Shown here: positions 14,101 to 24,899 of the stretch, one piece after another | Layout of the letters: each line of letters starts with the position of its first letter | How positions within the stretch are numbered: position 1 is the first letter of the stretch | Source: Litoditis marina | Taxonomy: Eukaryota > Nematoda > Chromadorea > Rhabditida > Rhabditidae | Direction of reading: 5' to 3' | Assembly: GCA_964036275.1 (NCBI GenBank) | Contig: OZ038435.1 | Span: forward strand, 34,776,228-34,840,227 | Length of the DNA: 64,000 bases | Position numbers and translations under genes: made by a program | Notes under the pieces: model-generated | Seen by the model: only the letters and a program-made list of their open reading frames with translations | Told to the model about the DNA's origin: nothing | Database searches by the model: none

Positions 14101-17100
14101 ATAACACTGTTGTTCTGTGACCATTCTCAAAGGGTTCCTTCAACACACCTGGGTTCATTCCGAATGCCATGGGGTTGTGAGGGGGGAAGTGGGGGAAGAT
14201 GGGCATCGCCGGACGCGCGGACTCCGTCGCCATGCGGGCCATGTCCGCAGCCCAGTCCTTCACTATCTGCAAAACAATGAGTTTGAAGAAGAAAAAAGTA
14301 GAAACTATGAATTTTTCTACAAAAATGAAGACTAACGTTATGTTGTACTTCAACTTTTTTGTTCATTTTTGTTTTCGTATGAAATAGCTCAGTTAACTCT
14401 AAACACAGGGTGACAAACAGTTATCTAGAACAAATCAGTTATCTAGAACACCGTTCTCAGCTACTTTTGTAGCGGTTTCAATATCGACGAGAGGGTACGC
14501 AGATCAGAGAGACGCAGGCGGTCTGATACGCTTGATTTAGGGTAATGGATTTCGCATTGAGTAATAAGAAAACGATAGAAAGTTAATTGGTACCTTGTCT
14601 ATCATGGTGGACAGATTTTCTGAGATCTCGGATTTGAGGGCTTGAGCCAGCTGTGCGAAATCCCTCGGCGCGCGGGGCTTCTCCTGCACCTGCTGAAGGA
14701 AGATAGTTGAAGCAGAATACAAATACAAAATGATTGTCATAATCATCATCATCTAACACTTATATTATTGTTATAAAATGTAAATGGATACCATTCCAGC
14801 CAATAATATCTTTACGTTTTACAGGACTACTCTGTTTAATACTATTGTTTTTATCTTGAGAAACATCATTAAAATGTACCACATAAAAGTTGGAATTCTA
14901 GTTTGGAAACGAAACCGGCTCAATAGTGTATTGTACAGGTAAGCACTAACCGGCTCGAGTGGTGACTGCATGAACTTTTTCTGTTGCTCGAAGAAGTTGG
15001 AGCACAATCTGAAAAAGTTCGGGTTCAATTGGTGTAGTCAAGTCACGCTCAGGCTCGAAGTTTGTAAACCTGTCAACGAATCTTCTTTTTGGCTTCATGC
15101 ATTCAGGAAAACAAAACATTTTTTTCCGTAAGCTCTGTGACCATGGCTTGGGTACAGTTCACAATTTATCAAAACTTTAAAGATTGAGCAAATCTTTGCG
15201 AATGAGGTGTGAGCTGGTAAAATAACTCTGTCGAAAAGTCGATATACTAGAAGTAAATTGCGTAAGGTAAGCATTCTAATGAGGCATCGTGCATTTTGTC
15301 ATTACACGTTTCTGAGTTCTGCTGTGTTTAACACGTTTCACGTGACTGTGCAATTGACTAACGGTATACACATCTTTTTACAGTTGCTGTGAAATAACTG
15401 GCCTCCGTTGTGCTTCCACCATGTCGTTGATGCTGGGGGTGTTTAGCTGAGACTGAAGGGCTGACAGTTTCTCCAACGGGTTCACTGTCTCCGTTTCTTC
15501 TGTTTCCTCACTCTCTCGCTGTTCTGTAGCCGGCGACACCGTCTGGTCGCGGCACGGGTTCACATTGATCTCTTCCGGGTCTGAATGTTGGTTGAATTGA
15601 TTTGTATACTTCAATGTTACCTTGAGAGCATTAAGACTATTCTGTAGGCTCAAGTAGTATCTATGTAAAGTTTAAGCTTTTTGTCCCACTAACATCTCTT
15701 CTCTCGTCTCTTTCTCATTTCAAAGAAGCCTATACAAATGTACTCTTATACTGTTGTGTTTAATGTTTGAAGTTGATAGCAAATAATGAGGTCTAACTAC
15801 AAGTAAGATTTAACTCACTTTCCTGCGCGGCAATCTCGAAACCAAGTGTGTCAGCGATATTTCTTTGCGGAGCACACTGCTTCCGTTTGGAGCTGGAGGA
15901 GCTGGTGCTCTCGTGGCTGACTGGCGACTCGTTCGAGGGAGACTCTTCTTTTCGGTCCTCCAACTCCTGAACATGAAAGGTTGGAACGGAAAACAGAAGT
16001 GAAGGATACTATCCTATAACTAATCTGCAAGTTCCACGAAGTAAAATAGATAAATGAAGTTTTCAAACTCACAGAGCAGGTTTTCAGACGTTGCTCTGGA
16101 TTTTATTTTGTAATGTCAAAAATATAGAACTTTTTTCACATTTATTCGTGTTCGTATATCAAAAAGGTTTCGAACTGCCATGAGCCCCTTCTTCAAAATA
16201 ACTAATACTAATAAATTTGTGAATATATTTTTCATCCAACTCATTACCCATACCCACCCTTTCATCTGCGTTCTCAACGTCCAATTGGATATCTGTGTCG
16301 TCAGAAGTGTCGGTTACCGGTACATCGTGGTGCTGAAAGTTGAGATAAATATTAGAGACGATGGATGATCAAGTGAGATTTGTAGTTTGGTCCGGAGCCA
16401 CATCAGAGTTCTCTTTTTTCGCTTGAACACCGGAACCAATCTACAAACTTTGTTAACCCTTTACATATGGCTAGAAGGATGCATGCAAGACGGGACAAGT
16501 TAAAAGTTTGCTCAAAACGCTACTACCTCAAGTTTGCATATTATGGTAATTGAGTAGTGCTCTCGAGATGATCATATTCATTTCCCTACAATACATGAAG
16601 TATGTCAAGTGAGAGGCGCGACTAGAGAGATTAGATACTCAGGCGACGAATCTATTTCCGCCGCTAGACGCCGGATTAACCTGTATTCTCTCAATTTCCT
16701 GTCTGAGAGATTAGTTTACCAGTAGATAACCGACTACTTTACTACTAGTTGGAAGCTCGATCACGTGAAAACGTGGAACGCGTACGAGTTTCGAAACGTA
16801 AAAGAGTCATAAAAAAACGATGTAAAGTGAGAGACGATTAGTTTTTGAGATTGAACTGCATGGAATATAGAAAAGGAGGACAATAACTCAAGAGGGAAAT
16901 GAAAAATGTAATCTCGCAATTTTCATGGGTCAAAAACATTTTGTTTTTCAGTGAAAAAAAAACTTGCAGCAAACAATTAGATGAAACGTCCTAATATGAT
17001 TATCACCATTGATTCAAAAATGATAACAGAACAGAGTAAACTATAAGTTTCTTGAATATTCATGTAAAGTTAGCATTCTAATAGCCTAAGTGTGCACTTT

Positions 17101-19909
17101 GTCGTTTCACGTTTCCGAGTTCTGCTGTGTTTAACATGTTTCACGTGACTGTGCGATAGACTGACAGTATAGCTAATTTTTGTTTCAGATACGTTTTTAG
17201 TGTAAGCGGACTTTTCTAAAAGATTTAGCATATATTTTTCGAATCAGTCTGTCAGGATGATCTTGAAAATTGCGAGATTAGATTTTTTATTTCCCTCTTG
17301 AGTTATTGTCCTCCTTTTCTATATTCCATGCAGTTCAATCTCAAAAACTAATCGTCTCTCACTTTACATCGTTTTTTTATACAAATTGTCCTCATTTTCT
17401 ATATTTCAGAGGGAAATACTGAATCAATAGATAGGAAATAATGAGCATCTAATCAATTATTATTAAACTTTTTTCAACGTAACAATGAATACTAAGTTGA
17501 TTTGCAGAACATAAACTGCGTTAGAACTCTGGTTAGTAAGCATTCTCTCAGAAACCGTGATCAATCCTTGATTTCGGGCAGCGCAGGTGTGGCGCCGTCC
17601 ATTTCATCTTCTTATGGACGATTTGGCTCAGTCGGCAGAGCAGCGCACTACAGTCCAGTAGGCCGAGGGTTCGAATCCATTCACGGACAGCTTTTTTGTT
17701 TTTGTTCGATTAACCTTTTTATGTAGTCAGGATCTCTACGGATTAACACAATTACAATTGCTTTTCCAATATATTTTAATCTATTCACACACGCTGGGTT
17801 GATGCTTTAAAAACAAAAACTGCGTTACGAGTTTGGTTAGTAAGCCTTCTCTCAGAAACCGTGATCAATCCTTGATTTCGGGCAGCGCACGTGTGGCGCC
17901 GTCCATTTCTTCCACTCTTCGTGGCTATTTGGCTCAGTCGGCAGAGCAGCGCACTACAGTCCAGTAGGCCGAGGGTTCGAATCCTTTCACGACCACCATC
18001 ATTTTTGTTTTTGTTCGATTAACCTTTTTATGGAGTCAGGATCTCTACAGATTAACCTAATTGCTTATTCAATATACTTTAATCTACTCCAACTACCAAA
18101 AAACAAAACAACAGCTCACTTCGCACACTCCGCACATCTAGAAGTGATTGTGAAAGCAGCTGAATGCAATGTTTCCAAGGCGATAAAATGACTCATTTTC
18201 AACCGATTGGTCCAAGATTTCAGATTTACACATAACTCTGCTGTTTCTAACTATATTCCAAATTTCAGACGAATCGGTTGAATTCGTCGGTTTTGCGGCC
18301 GCCACGCCGCGCCACGCCGCGCCACGCCGCGCCACGCGGCCGCCGTCGGAAGACATTTTTGCGAGACGATATTCAGCATAACTGTAGATCACTGGTCGCA
18401 CATTAAATATCGAATAGCTCAATGATAAAGCCTTTCCTCCTCTATCTCTTTCCATCAAAATCTCAAAAATCCGTTCAGGAGTTTTTGAGAAAATGGCATA
18501 AAACCACTTTTGAAAGTCCGCAATGTTGTGATCAAAAACTAATCTGCGCAGCGCTTCGCGCTGCGCGCGATAACAACAGCCCTTGTCGTCCTAACAGTAG
18601 TCTATCACAGTTCGCATTCGAAAGTACTATTTCGACCTGTTTTCATTGATCAAAACTCTTTACGAATCCAAAATTCAGTAACGGAATCGGGACTTTGCCA
18701 AATTTTTCAAAACGTCTGTGAGCGTGTCAGTGCCACCGAGAAATTCGTATGTATTTGTATTCGGAGATACAATTTACACCGTAAATAAGTCGACTTTAAT
18801 TTCAACTTATAACCTCATTCGTAATTCAGTCGAAATATTACCTCTTCCTTGAGTGTGAGATCGGTGGGCTGGTCCTCTTTGATATAGTCCATTTCATTTT
18901 GGTTCATCCACGGAAAGAGTACGGTCATCCCCTCGGATGCCATTCCTGTTTTCGCACCCTGAATACAAATCGAGAATTAGGTTTATTATCTTACATTATT
19001 GTAGAAAAGTTTCTTCGACTCATGGGAATCAAACTACAGATTACAACACAGCAGTTTAGACCACGTTGATTGTATCTCACCAGCCTAGAAAATCCCATGT
19101 TCCTCACATTATTTATCCAATGAATCGTTTCATAAAGCTAACTTATGCTTGACAGAAGAGTTTGGTGAATTCACAAGATTGTTGTGTTTCTCCAGTTTTA
19201 CGTGACCTTATTGTTTACTTTATGTTCAAGAAAAACTTTGTTAAATAGATGTATTCTTGCCTGATAGCTGTTTCTCGGTTCTCCGGCGTCTACTCGTTGA
19301 CGCTGACGTTTTAACTTGAACCTGAAAAAGAACAAATTAGTTTTTAGTTTACGCTACACGTGACTTATACGCGTAGCAAAATGAAAAGCTCGCCAAAAAC
19401 CCGTGCAAGGGTTGTTATTCAATGTTATAATAACCCCACGCGTTGGAAACCATGTCCGGACTAAGTACCCGAAGTTTTGTTTGAGCTGAGCTGAGAGTAA
19501 TTTTTTGTGATGAGACAATCCAGTTAATTTCCTTCGTGTTAATATCGTATATTGTTTTTATCCATCTAATTTCATTTTTCTTATCATATGGCGTGATCAA
19601 CTATGTTGTAGTTCGATTTGGATAAACTCCCTGTCAACTATGGCCGACTGAATAGCACTTCGTACACGCTCGCTTTCGAAAGAGCATGAAACTGCTGCTG
19701 CTCTTACTCATGCTTTTAGCTCTAGAACAGTAGTGAGACACTATTGTTGGTAAACCATGTTTAGCTACTGTCTAAAATGAGCGGATGAACCTCTGCTGCT
19801 GCTGCTGCTGGTGCAGGGCGTACTGTTGTTGCTGGTGTTGGGGGAAAAGGTAGGAGAAGTGGGCGAAGGGCGAGTTCAACTGGGAAGGCAACGGACCGCC
19901 CGATGACAT
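8174..19909 (-). CDS. pros-1: Prospero/PROX divergent homeodomain transcription factor
   Basis: Fifteen exons in transcript order: 19791-19909, 19261-19321, 18842-18958, 16258-16332, 15819-15966, 15382-15580, 14951-15008, 14594-14689, 14149-14266, 13438-13556, 12087-12238, 11587-11739, 8833-8977, 8332-8439, 8174-8245. All phases agree, giving 579 aa. The Homeo-Prospero domain fills residues ~424-579: [14 protein letters not shown] opens helix 1, [20 protein letters not shown] spans helix 3, and [14 protein letters not shown] closes the protein. Upstream are conserved PROX motifs [11 protein letters not shown] (residues ~50-60), [15 protein letters not shown] and [12 protein letters not shown]. 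Exon 1 is glutamine-rich. Prospero proteins are nuclear sequence-specific factors in neural and glial differentiation. Exon 8 could start 3 nt earlier (CAGCAG acceptor choice). The homeodomain is split by a 2.6-kb intron after FSNFR. ATG 19909 is the first in frame; an upstream exon is possible. Confidence 0.95.
8978..11586 (-). other. Prospero intron 12, inside the homeodomain
   Basis: This 2.6-kb intron separates the codons of WFSNFR from EFYYIQ. The donor is CG|GTGAGC and the acceptor is CAG|GGAG. It contains one family D element (10608-10726), a short GA tract (11405-11475) and no recognisable gene. The ATG-initiated frames inside it show no conserved features. Confidence 0.7.
10608..10726 (+). 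mobile_element. Family D element (right end degraded)
   Basis: The left end TATACTATATGTAAATTG runs into AATAGTCACGTAAAGTTAGC. The internal GAGTTCTGCTGTGTTTAAC block and TTTCACGTGACTGT near the right end are conserved. The outer right terminus seen in other copies is missing or rearranged. It lies in a prospero intron. Confidence 0.7.
12600..12834 (+). mobile_element. Family B element, full length
   Basis: A 235-bp element with a left end TATAGTTCGTTCCACCAATC and CTACAGTA at 30-37 bp from the end. The right end in complement reads TATAGTCTGTTTCACGGAA. There is no coding capacity. It is in the prospero intron between the homeodomain-proximal exon and exon 10. Confidence 0.85.
13240..13434 (-). 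mobile_element. Family A element abutting a prospero splice donor
   Basis: Ends GTGAGTGCCAA (outer bases mutated) and, in complement, TATAGTCGTCGCCA. The tRNA-like core is at about 13270-13325. The element's last base lies three bases from the 3' edge of the prospero exon at 13438-13556. The splice donor AAG|GTGTATAGTC therefore takes its downstream bases from the element. Confidence 0.85.
13903..13935 (-). pseudogene. Duplicated tail of prospero exon 9 with donor-like site
   Basis: About 25 nt here match the last codons (MAFGMNP) and donor of the real exon at 14149-14266, differing mainly in CTAGG for CCAGG. Flanking intron sequence (about 13700-13760 against 14000-14060, sharing GTAGCAAA and GGTTTT blocks) also matches. 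This suggests an old tandem duplication of roughly 240 bp. Confidence 0.6.
15243..15368 (+). mobile_element. Family D element, full length, next to a prospero donor
   Basis: Left end TATACTAGAAGTAAATTG, right end TTCACGTGACTGTGCAATTG followed by GTATA. The internal GTTTCTGAGTTCTGCTGTG block is shared with the other copies. The element stops about 13 bp from the donor of the prospero exon at 15382-15580. Confidence 0.85.
16790..17388. repeat. Inverted repeat arms around a family D copy
   Basis: The left arm (about 16799-16925) reads AAAGTGAGAGACGATTAGTT and on through AAAGGAGGACAATAACTC. The right arm (about 17262-17382) contains the complement of the same sequence, through CTCTCACTTTACATCG. 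The arms are about 120 bp and flank about 340 bp, including the D element at 17042-17171. The whole can fold into a long stem and may be a larger foldback transposon with D nested in it. Confidence 0.7.
17042..17171 (+). mobile_element. Family D element
   Basis: Starts TATAAGTTTCTTGAATATTC, keeps AAGTTAGCATTCTAAT, GAGTTCTGCTGTGTTTAAC and TTTCACGTGACTGTGC, and ends CAGTATA. It lies in the middle of a longer inverted repeat. Confidence 0.8.
17513..17786 (+). repeat. tRNA-like unit, copy 1 of a tandem pair
   Basis: Contains a perfect A box (TGGCTCAGTCGG, 17624-17635) and B box (GGTTCGAATCC, 17668-17678), so Pol III transcription is plausible. The acceptor and anticodon stems do not pair as a functional tRNA. 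The unit has constant flanks: AACTGCGTTA on the left and TTTTTGTTCGATTAACC on the right. It reads as a tRNA-derived SINE-like repeat rather than a tRNA gene. Confidence 0.65.
17817..18092 (+). repeat. tRNA-like unit, copy 2 of a tandem pair
   Basis: The same structure as the preceding unit, 304 bp downstream in direct orientation, with A box at 17930-17941 and B box at 17974-17984. In this copy TCGTG before the A box can pair with CACGA after the T arm. An extra few bases break normal tRNA spacing. Confidence 0.65.
18293..18344. repeat. GC-rich 10-bp minisatellite framed by GCGGCCGC
   Basis: GCCACGCCGC is repeated exactly three times from 18301, plus a partial unit, and is bounded on each side by GCGGCCGC. 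This is in strong contrast to the AT-rich surroundings and within the prospero intron. Confidence 0.85.
18546..18567. repeat. GC hairpin in prospero intron
   Basis: GCGCAGCGC and GCGCTGCGC arms are separated by only a few bases. It is 200 bp from the GC minisatellite; the segment between them may be one foreign or mobile unit. No protein is recognised in it. Confidence 0.7.
19257..19262 (-). promoter_or_regulatory. GC-type splice donor in prospero
   Basis: The exon encoding [12 protein letters not shown] ends CAG and is followed by GCAAGA rather than GT. The next exon starts in phase 0 (GGTGCGAAA), so only this donor keeps the frame. CAG|GCAAG is the typical strong consensus for GC-AG introns. 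Confidence 0.85.
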
Positions 19910-19929
19910 ACGGAGGCTGGAACACTGAG

Positions 19930-20060
19930 GCGGTGGGAGGGAGACAACTAGTGAGGAGAAATAGAGAGAGAAGAGAAAGAGAGAGAGAAAGGAGGTAAAG
20001 AGAGAAGAGAGATGCGATGAGACGGGGGAAAGAGACTAGAGAGAGACGGGGAAGAAGATA
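19930..20060. repeat. GA-rich tract upstream of prospero
   Basis: Imperfect GAGA with interspersed GGGA and AAGA immediately upstream of the first prospero coding exon. It may lie in the 5' UTR or promoter. No TATA box or initiator was identified. Confidence 0.8.
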
Positions 20061-20487
20061 GATAGAGGACCGAGGGGAATAAAGCATCTTACACAATGAA
20101 AACAGTGATGGGCGTGAAGAGTGGATTCACAGGAAAGCTGGCTCCAATAAGGAGTTGTCACCAAGATCAGCTGGTTGTAGTAGGAAAAGTAACTTGTCAA
20201 TCTCCAATATCTCGACTATCTGTTTCTTTATTGTGATCTATATCCGATCCTCATCTTGCTAACTGAACTTTTGTAAACCCCAGATCAATACTTTGATCTG
20301 AATATTACCATTTTCGTATTATTCTCCATCGAATATGTTGTCGTATAGTGAAAGACTACAGTTAATGGTCCTCCTTTTCCATCTCCAATTGGTTTCAAGC
20401 TGTGGGGGATGTATTCAGGCAGCACAATAGATAGAGCTCATATTGGGAGGATATTGGATTGCGGACCGATCGCTTTCTAGGAATAAC

Positions 20488-20661
20488 AAGGGGGGGGGGG
20501 GGGGGGAGAGAGAGAGAAAGAGAGAGAGAGAAAGAGAGAGAGAGAAGAGAGAGAGAGAGAGAAGAGCAGCAGGAGGGAAGAAAAGGAAACAGGTACAGAA
20601 AAAGAGAATGAGAGAGAGAGAGAAGGAGAAGGAGAATGAAGGAGAAAGAGAGAGAGAGATG

Positions 20662-20697
<36 letters not shown>

Positions 20698-20706
20698 GAG
20701 AGATTT
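20488..20706. repeat. Poly-G run followed by GA microsatellite
   Basis: An uninterrupted run of about 17 G (from 20491) runs into GAGA/GAAAGA repeats for about 200 bp. Open frames here (Arg-Glu or Leu-Ser repeats) are artefacts of the repeat. Confidence 0.95.
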
Positions 20707-20869
20707 TCATAGAAACCAAGTAGGTGTGAGTAACCTCTCGCCATATGTAAATGTCGTTTTTACGTGCCAGTCTCTGAGAGATTCTTATCGTGCGCGAAAA
20801 ACGAGCGAATTATGCAAATTAACGGAATGACAAATCGCCCGATGATCAGTGTTGTCGAAAATATGAGAA

Positions 20870-20897
20870 GAAAGAGACATTAGAGAGAGAGAGACAT

Positions 20898-20982
<85 letters not shown>

Positions 20983-21186
20983 AGCAATAGAGGGAGGGGG
21001 GGAAGGAGAGAGCGCAATAGAGGGAGGAGGAGAGAGAGAGCAATAGAGGGGGTAGGAGAGAGAGAGAGCAATAGAGGGAGGAGGAGAGAGGAAAGGAGAG
21101 AGAGCAATAGAGGAAGGGGGGGGGAGAGAAAAGGAGAGAGAGAGAGAGAGAGCAATAGAGGGAGGGGGTGAGAGGGAGAACGGGAG
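20870..21186. repeat. GA microsatellite with AGAGCAATAGAGGGAGG minisatellite
   Basis: About 75 bp of pure GA is followed by an imperfect array of a purine-rich unit built on GAGAGCAATAGAGGGAGG, spaced at about 20-45 bp. Confidence 0.9.
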
Positions 21187-21700
21187 ATTAATGAAGATAT
21201 ATACTACTAAAAATACTAAAAACACATACTAAAGAGATATAGAGCAAGAGAGGGAAGTAGAGTTGATTTGCTCTCAAACCACAAAGGTAATAGACTTGTA
21301 GGATTTCCATTTAATATGCACAGTTTCGTGAAAGTTGCAAACAGACAATTGAAGTAAGAACCTGGCAAGTGATCAGGTTTTGAACACAACTTTTCTATAG
21401 TGTTACACTGCGTTATACCTCTGCATAATCTTCTACAGTACAAACTAAACCTGATTTTGCCGAATGGTATGGTTTGTAGTTTTTACCAATACGTGAACAA
21501 GAAAACAACATCTAAAAGCTATTTACAACTTGGAAATTACAAAACTCTGTTTGCAAGTTTCAGCATAGTGCCGTGAAGAGGATGAATCCATACATTGTGA
21601 AAGAGTAGCAATACAAACTAGAACAAGTGTGGAACACATAACAGAGCACGTGAAAGAGTGAACGGTTTGTTGTGACATACAAAGGATGAGTAATAGATTT
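21187..21700. other. Intergenic stretch, no gene seen
   Basis: Ordinary AT-rich DNA between GA tracts. The minus-strand frame at 21216-21443 has no recognisable features. Confidence 0.5.
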
Positions 21701-21714
21701 TGAACAGGTGAAGG

Positions 21715-22155
21715 AGACAGAAAGAAAAACAGAAGGAGAAAGGGACTGAAGAAAGGGAAGAGAAAGAGAGGGAAGAGAAAGAGAGGGAAGAGAAAGAGAG
21801 GGACAAAAGAAAGAAAGATATGTATATATATAAAGAGAGAGAGAGAGAGAGAGAGAGAAGAGGAGAGAGAAGAGGAGAGAAAGAGAATGAATGGGAGGAG
21901 CGCTGGTTCGGAGGCGACCAGCCTTAGGAGCGTACCTGAGAGGTTACTGTAGCAGTTGGGCGGGGCTTCTTGAGGGCGAGCAACACTATCGCGAAAGGTG
22001 TATTAAAGGAGAGAGACACGCCCACTCCGATAGAGAGAGAGGGAAGGAGGGAGGGAGAGGAAAAAGAGAACGAGGAAGGGAGGGGAAGGAGGAGGAAAGG
22101 ACAAAGAACGAGAGATAGAGGGAAAGTTATAAGATAGTAGAAGGGAGAGAATGGG

Positions 22156-22209
<54 letters not shown>

Positions 22210-22210
22210 G
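21715..22210. repeat. GA-rich tracts with a GC-richer insert
   Basis: GA tracts at 21715-21890 and 22025-22210 flank about 120 bp of higher GC (21890-22010) that includes GGGCGGGGC. The insert has no recognised product. Confidence 0.85.
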
Positions 22211-22744
22211 AAGAAAGAGGAAAACCGGAATTATGTACTTGTTTGGTGATGGGGGTATGTGTGAGTATGAGATGTATCTTGAGAAGAAGGGGGTAATGAC
22301 TTATTAGGCGGAGGGATCAAATTGATCTCAACTAGTGAGGAGAAGGAACTATGTCGGAGAAAGTATAGCATATATGATACCAATTATAATTCATCTCCAA
22401 GTCATGAGACAAGTTGGAATAGTAGAACTTAGGTTGAAATAATAACAAAGCTTGCTTACAGTAATGGCTTTAGAATTGAGCAACGAAGACAAAAGTTTTG
22501 GATTATAACCGTTTGTTAAACTGGGAAAGTAGTCACATTCATCTCTGCGCCTCGCTTTTTGCGTTATCTTTGGATTTACTCTAACTGGTAGCGTTTCGGA
22601 TTGATAGTTGAACAACTACTAACATATTATGTAAGCTCCAATATCAAAGTGAGTCATTTGAGCATACAGAAAGTAAGCTATTTTACAGAATTCCAATTAA
22701 GCTTTACAGGCTACTCAATCATATGATTTGTTTGAGTGGGGAAT

Positions 22745-22895
22745 CGGGAAAAGAGAGAGAGAGAGAAAAGAGAGAGAGAGAGATTAATGAGAACATACAC
22801 TATGTCAAGGCTTATGTTAAATTACTATTCAGAGAGAGAGAGAAAGAGAAAAGAGAGAGAGAAAAAAGAAAAGAGAGAGAGAAACGTAGAAAGAA
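22745..22895. repeat. GA-rich tract
   Basis: Two GAGAAAAGAGA-type blocks separated by unique sequence. The plus-strand frame through it (22723-23112) is mostly repeat-encoded Arg/Glu. Confidence 0.9.
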
Positions 22896-22899
22896 CGAG

Positions 22900-24230
22900 A
22901 AACTATATTTCGAGCCTCTGACGCACGGGAAGTCATCGCGTAATCTACCGTTGTGCAGTGCAATTCCTGGAAGTATGTGGGCGGGGCAAGATGGGGGCGT
23001 GGCCTGGGGTCTCAGCCAATCACAGGCCGTCTCTCAAGGAGCCTACTGTCGCCAGCCGGGAAGGAAGATTATAGACAACCTCTCACAGGAAATGTCCATA
23101 TTTGAATTGTAGTTTGATCAACAAACTACGAGGGAGCGGGATCTAACTATCAACAGCACGGACAGTGTTATTCTTTCAGCCTACAACTTCTTGAGCAACA
23201 ACATTGTAAAAGTATATCCCAAGAAAAACCTAGGAAATTTCAAATTTTTTGAGCTCAGACAAACATTGATTTGATTAATCATTCAATTCTTTGATAAAAG
23301 GTGAAGTAACGCGATCTCCTAGAATGAGAACTAGAATTTACGGATCAGGATGAGGTACAACATATACAAGATGTAGTGGGAGGAGGAGTAACAAAGAAGC
23401 TACGACATGATACTAAGGTCGTATTTTGTAAGCTGAAACATTTCTATTTCTGAGTGATATTCCGATTATTTGGATATATTCGCAATTTCACACTCAAACA
23501 AGTGTGGAACTGTATTTGAATTGTGCCCAAGGAGCTTAATAAAAACAGTTGAGCTTACAAACTAACGGCAACAGTTTGGTTTGGTTAAAATCCTTGTGCG
23601 CATGCACTATTTCTGAAATGTGGCAAATCGATGTGCGGTGAGCGGTGTGAATTTTGATGACCCGCATGAATTAATGTCACTATTTCGAGGGGAGAGCAGA
23701 GCTGTGCGAGGTTTTCAACTTTCTCTCTTTGTCGTTTCGTTTTAAAATGTTTTGATCTACGTTTTCGAGACGTTCGATAATTCTGCTGTGTTCACGGTGT
23801 GCACTCTATTCACTCAAGTGTTCTATAAACTTCCTATCCAGAAGATGAAATATCATTGTTTCATGACACTTTGGTACACGGTGTCTGATCGATCATACGT
23901 GTTCTTTTCCTTTTTTAAACAATAACATTACTATAAAGTGAACTCAATTTTTCAGTTTTTTCAATATCGATAGGTTGTGGGTGGGTTTTTTGTCATAGTC
24001 TCGAGTTCCGCTGTGCTTTTTCGGACAGAGAATAAAGGTAATGAGCAACCGGTAACCGGGGGTATGTAATTGTCTTGGAGCGATTAATTCGGCCTTTGGC
24101 GGGACCAATTTAGCTTCATTTCGACACACATGGTGCCGCCCCCCGAAAGCAGCCTAATAGGTACAGGTGGTCAGATTTACATGAAAGGTTTGTTGAGGTC
24201 AAAGGGGCAGAAAGGGGGTTACCGTTCTTT
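22900..24230. other. Intergenic stretch, no gene seen
   Basis: Mixed-composition DNA. A fragment of the family G terminus (GGTCGTATTTTGTAAGCT) occurs at 23419-23437, and the GTAGTTTGATC motif occurs near 23110. No coding signature is seen. Confidence 0.5.
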
Positions 24231-24234
24231 CTTT

Positions 24235-24427
24235 CGTTGTCTATATTTTTCACTTTCTGTCTCCATCTATCTTTTTGCCTCTATCTTTCTATATGTTTCT
24301 CTTAGTTCTATTGTTCTCTCTTTTTCTCTCTTTTTCTCTTTACCTCTTCCCGGCTCTTTATCTATCTTTCTCTCGCTCTCTCTGTTGCTTACTTTCTATC
24401 TCCTTCTGTCTCTCTATTATTCTCTCT

Positions 24428-24525
<98 letters not shown>
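24235..24525. repeat. CT microsatellite (opposite strand polarity)
   Basis: A pyrimidine tract ends in about 90 bp of pure CT. Among the larger simple repeats in this window it is the only one with pyrimidines on the plus strand. Confidence 0.95.
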
Positions 24526-24767
24526 CTTTTTCCATCGGAATTCTGTGAGAATGTCTGTGTCCTCTCTTGGCGAAGTTATTATATTGAGCGTCTGTTTACA
24601 TGACGTGGTAGACACTTGCTTCACCTGTCCCTTTTGTTTATACTATCTAAAATATCGGGCAGCCATACTTCGACTGATGAATGTATCTAAATATTTACAC
24701 TGCAGGATAGTCTCACTGTTTCACGATGCTAAACTGTTTAGATTGCGCTAGGTGAGAAACAACTGTC

Positions 24768-24834
24768 AAAAAGAGAGAGAGAGAGAAAGAGAGAGAGATA
24801 GAGAGAGATAGGAAGAAAGAGAGAGAGAGAGAGG

Positions 24835-24890
<56 letters not shown>
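24768..24890. repeat. GA microsatellite
   Basis: Pure and imperfect GA with GGAAGAAA interruptions. It lies about 240 bp from the CT tract, so the two could pair as an imperfect inverted repeat in a transcript. Confidence 0.9.
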
Positions 24891-24899
24891 CTTTCTCAT

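Larger units (their letters stand above)
16333..18841 (-). other. Prospero intron 3
   Basis: A 2.5-kb intron between the LTLKEE exon and the [12 protein letters not shown] exon. It contains a family D copy, a local inverted repeat flanking that copy, a tandem pair of tRNA-like units and a GC-rich minisatellite with hairpins. Each is listed separately. No missing coding exon is needed, because the flanking exons join in phase 0. Confidence 0.7.

Noticed and set aside
17600..18000. Two functional tRNA genes
   Set aside because: A and B boxes are intact but the anticodon and acceptor stems do not form at standard spacing.
20415..21225. Arg-Glu and Leu-Ser rich open frames
   Set aside because: Translations of GA microsatellite in several frames at once; not genes.
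24130..24751. Two overlapping 157-158 codon frames with Leu-Ser repeats
   Set aside because: Created by the CT microsatellite; no splice signals or conserved sequence.
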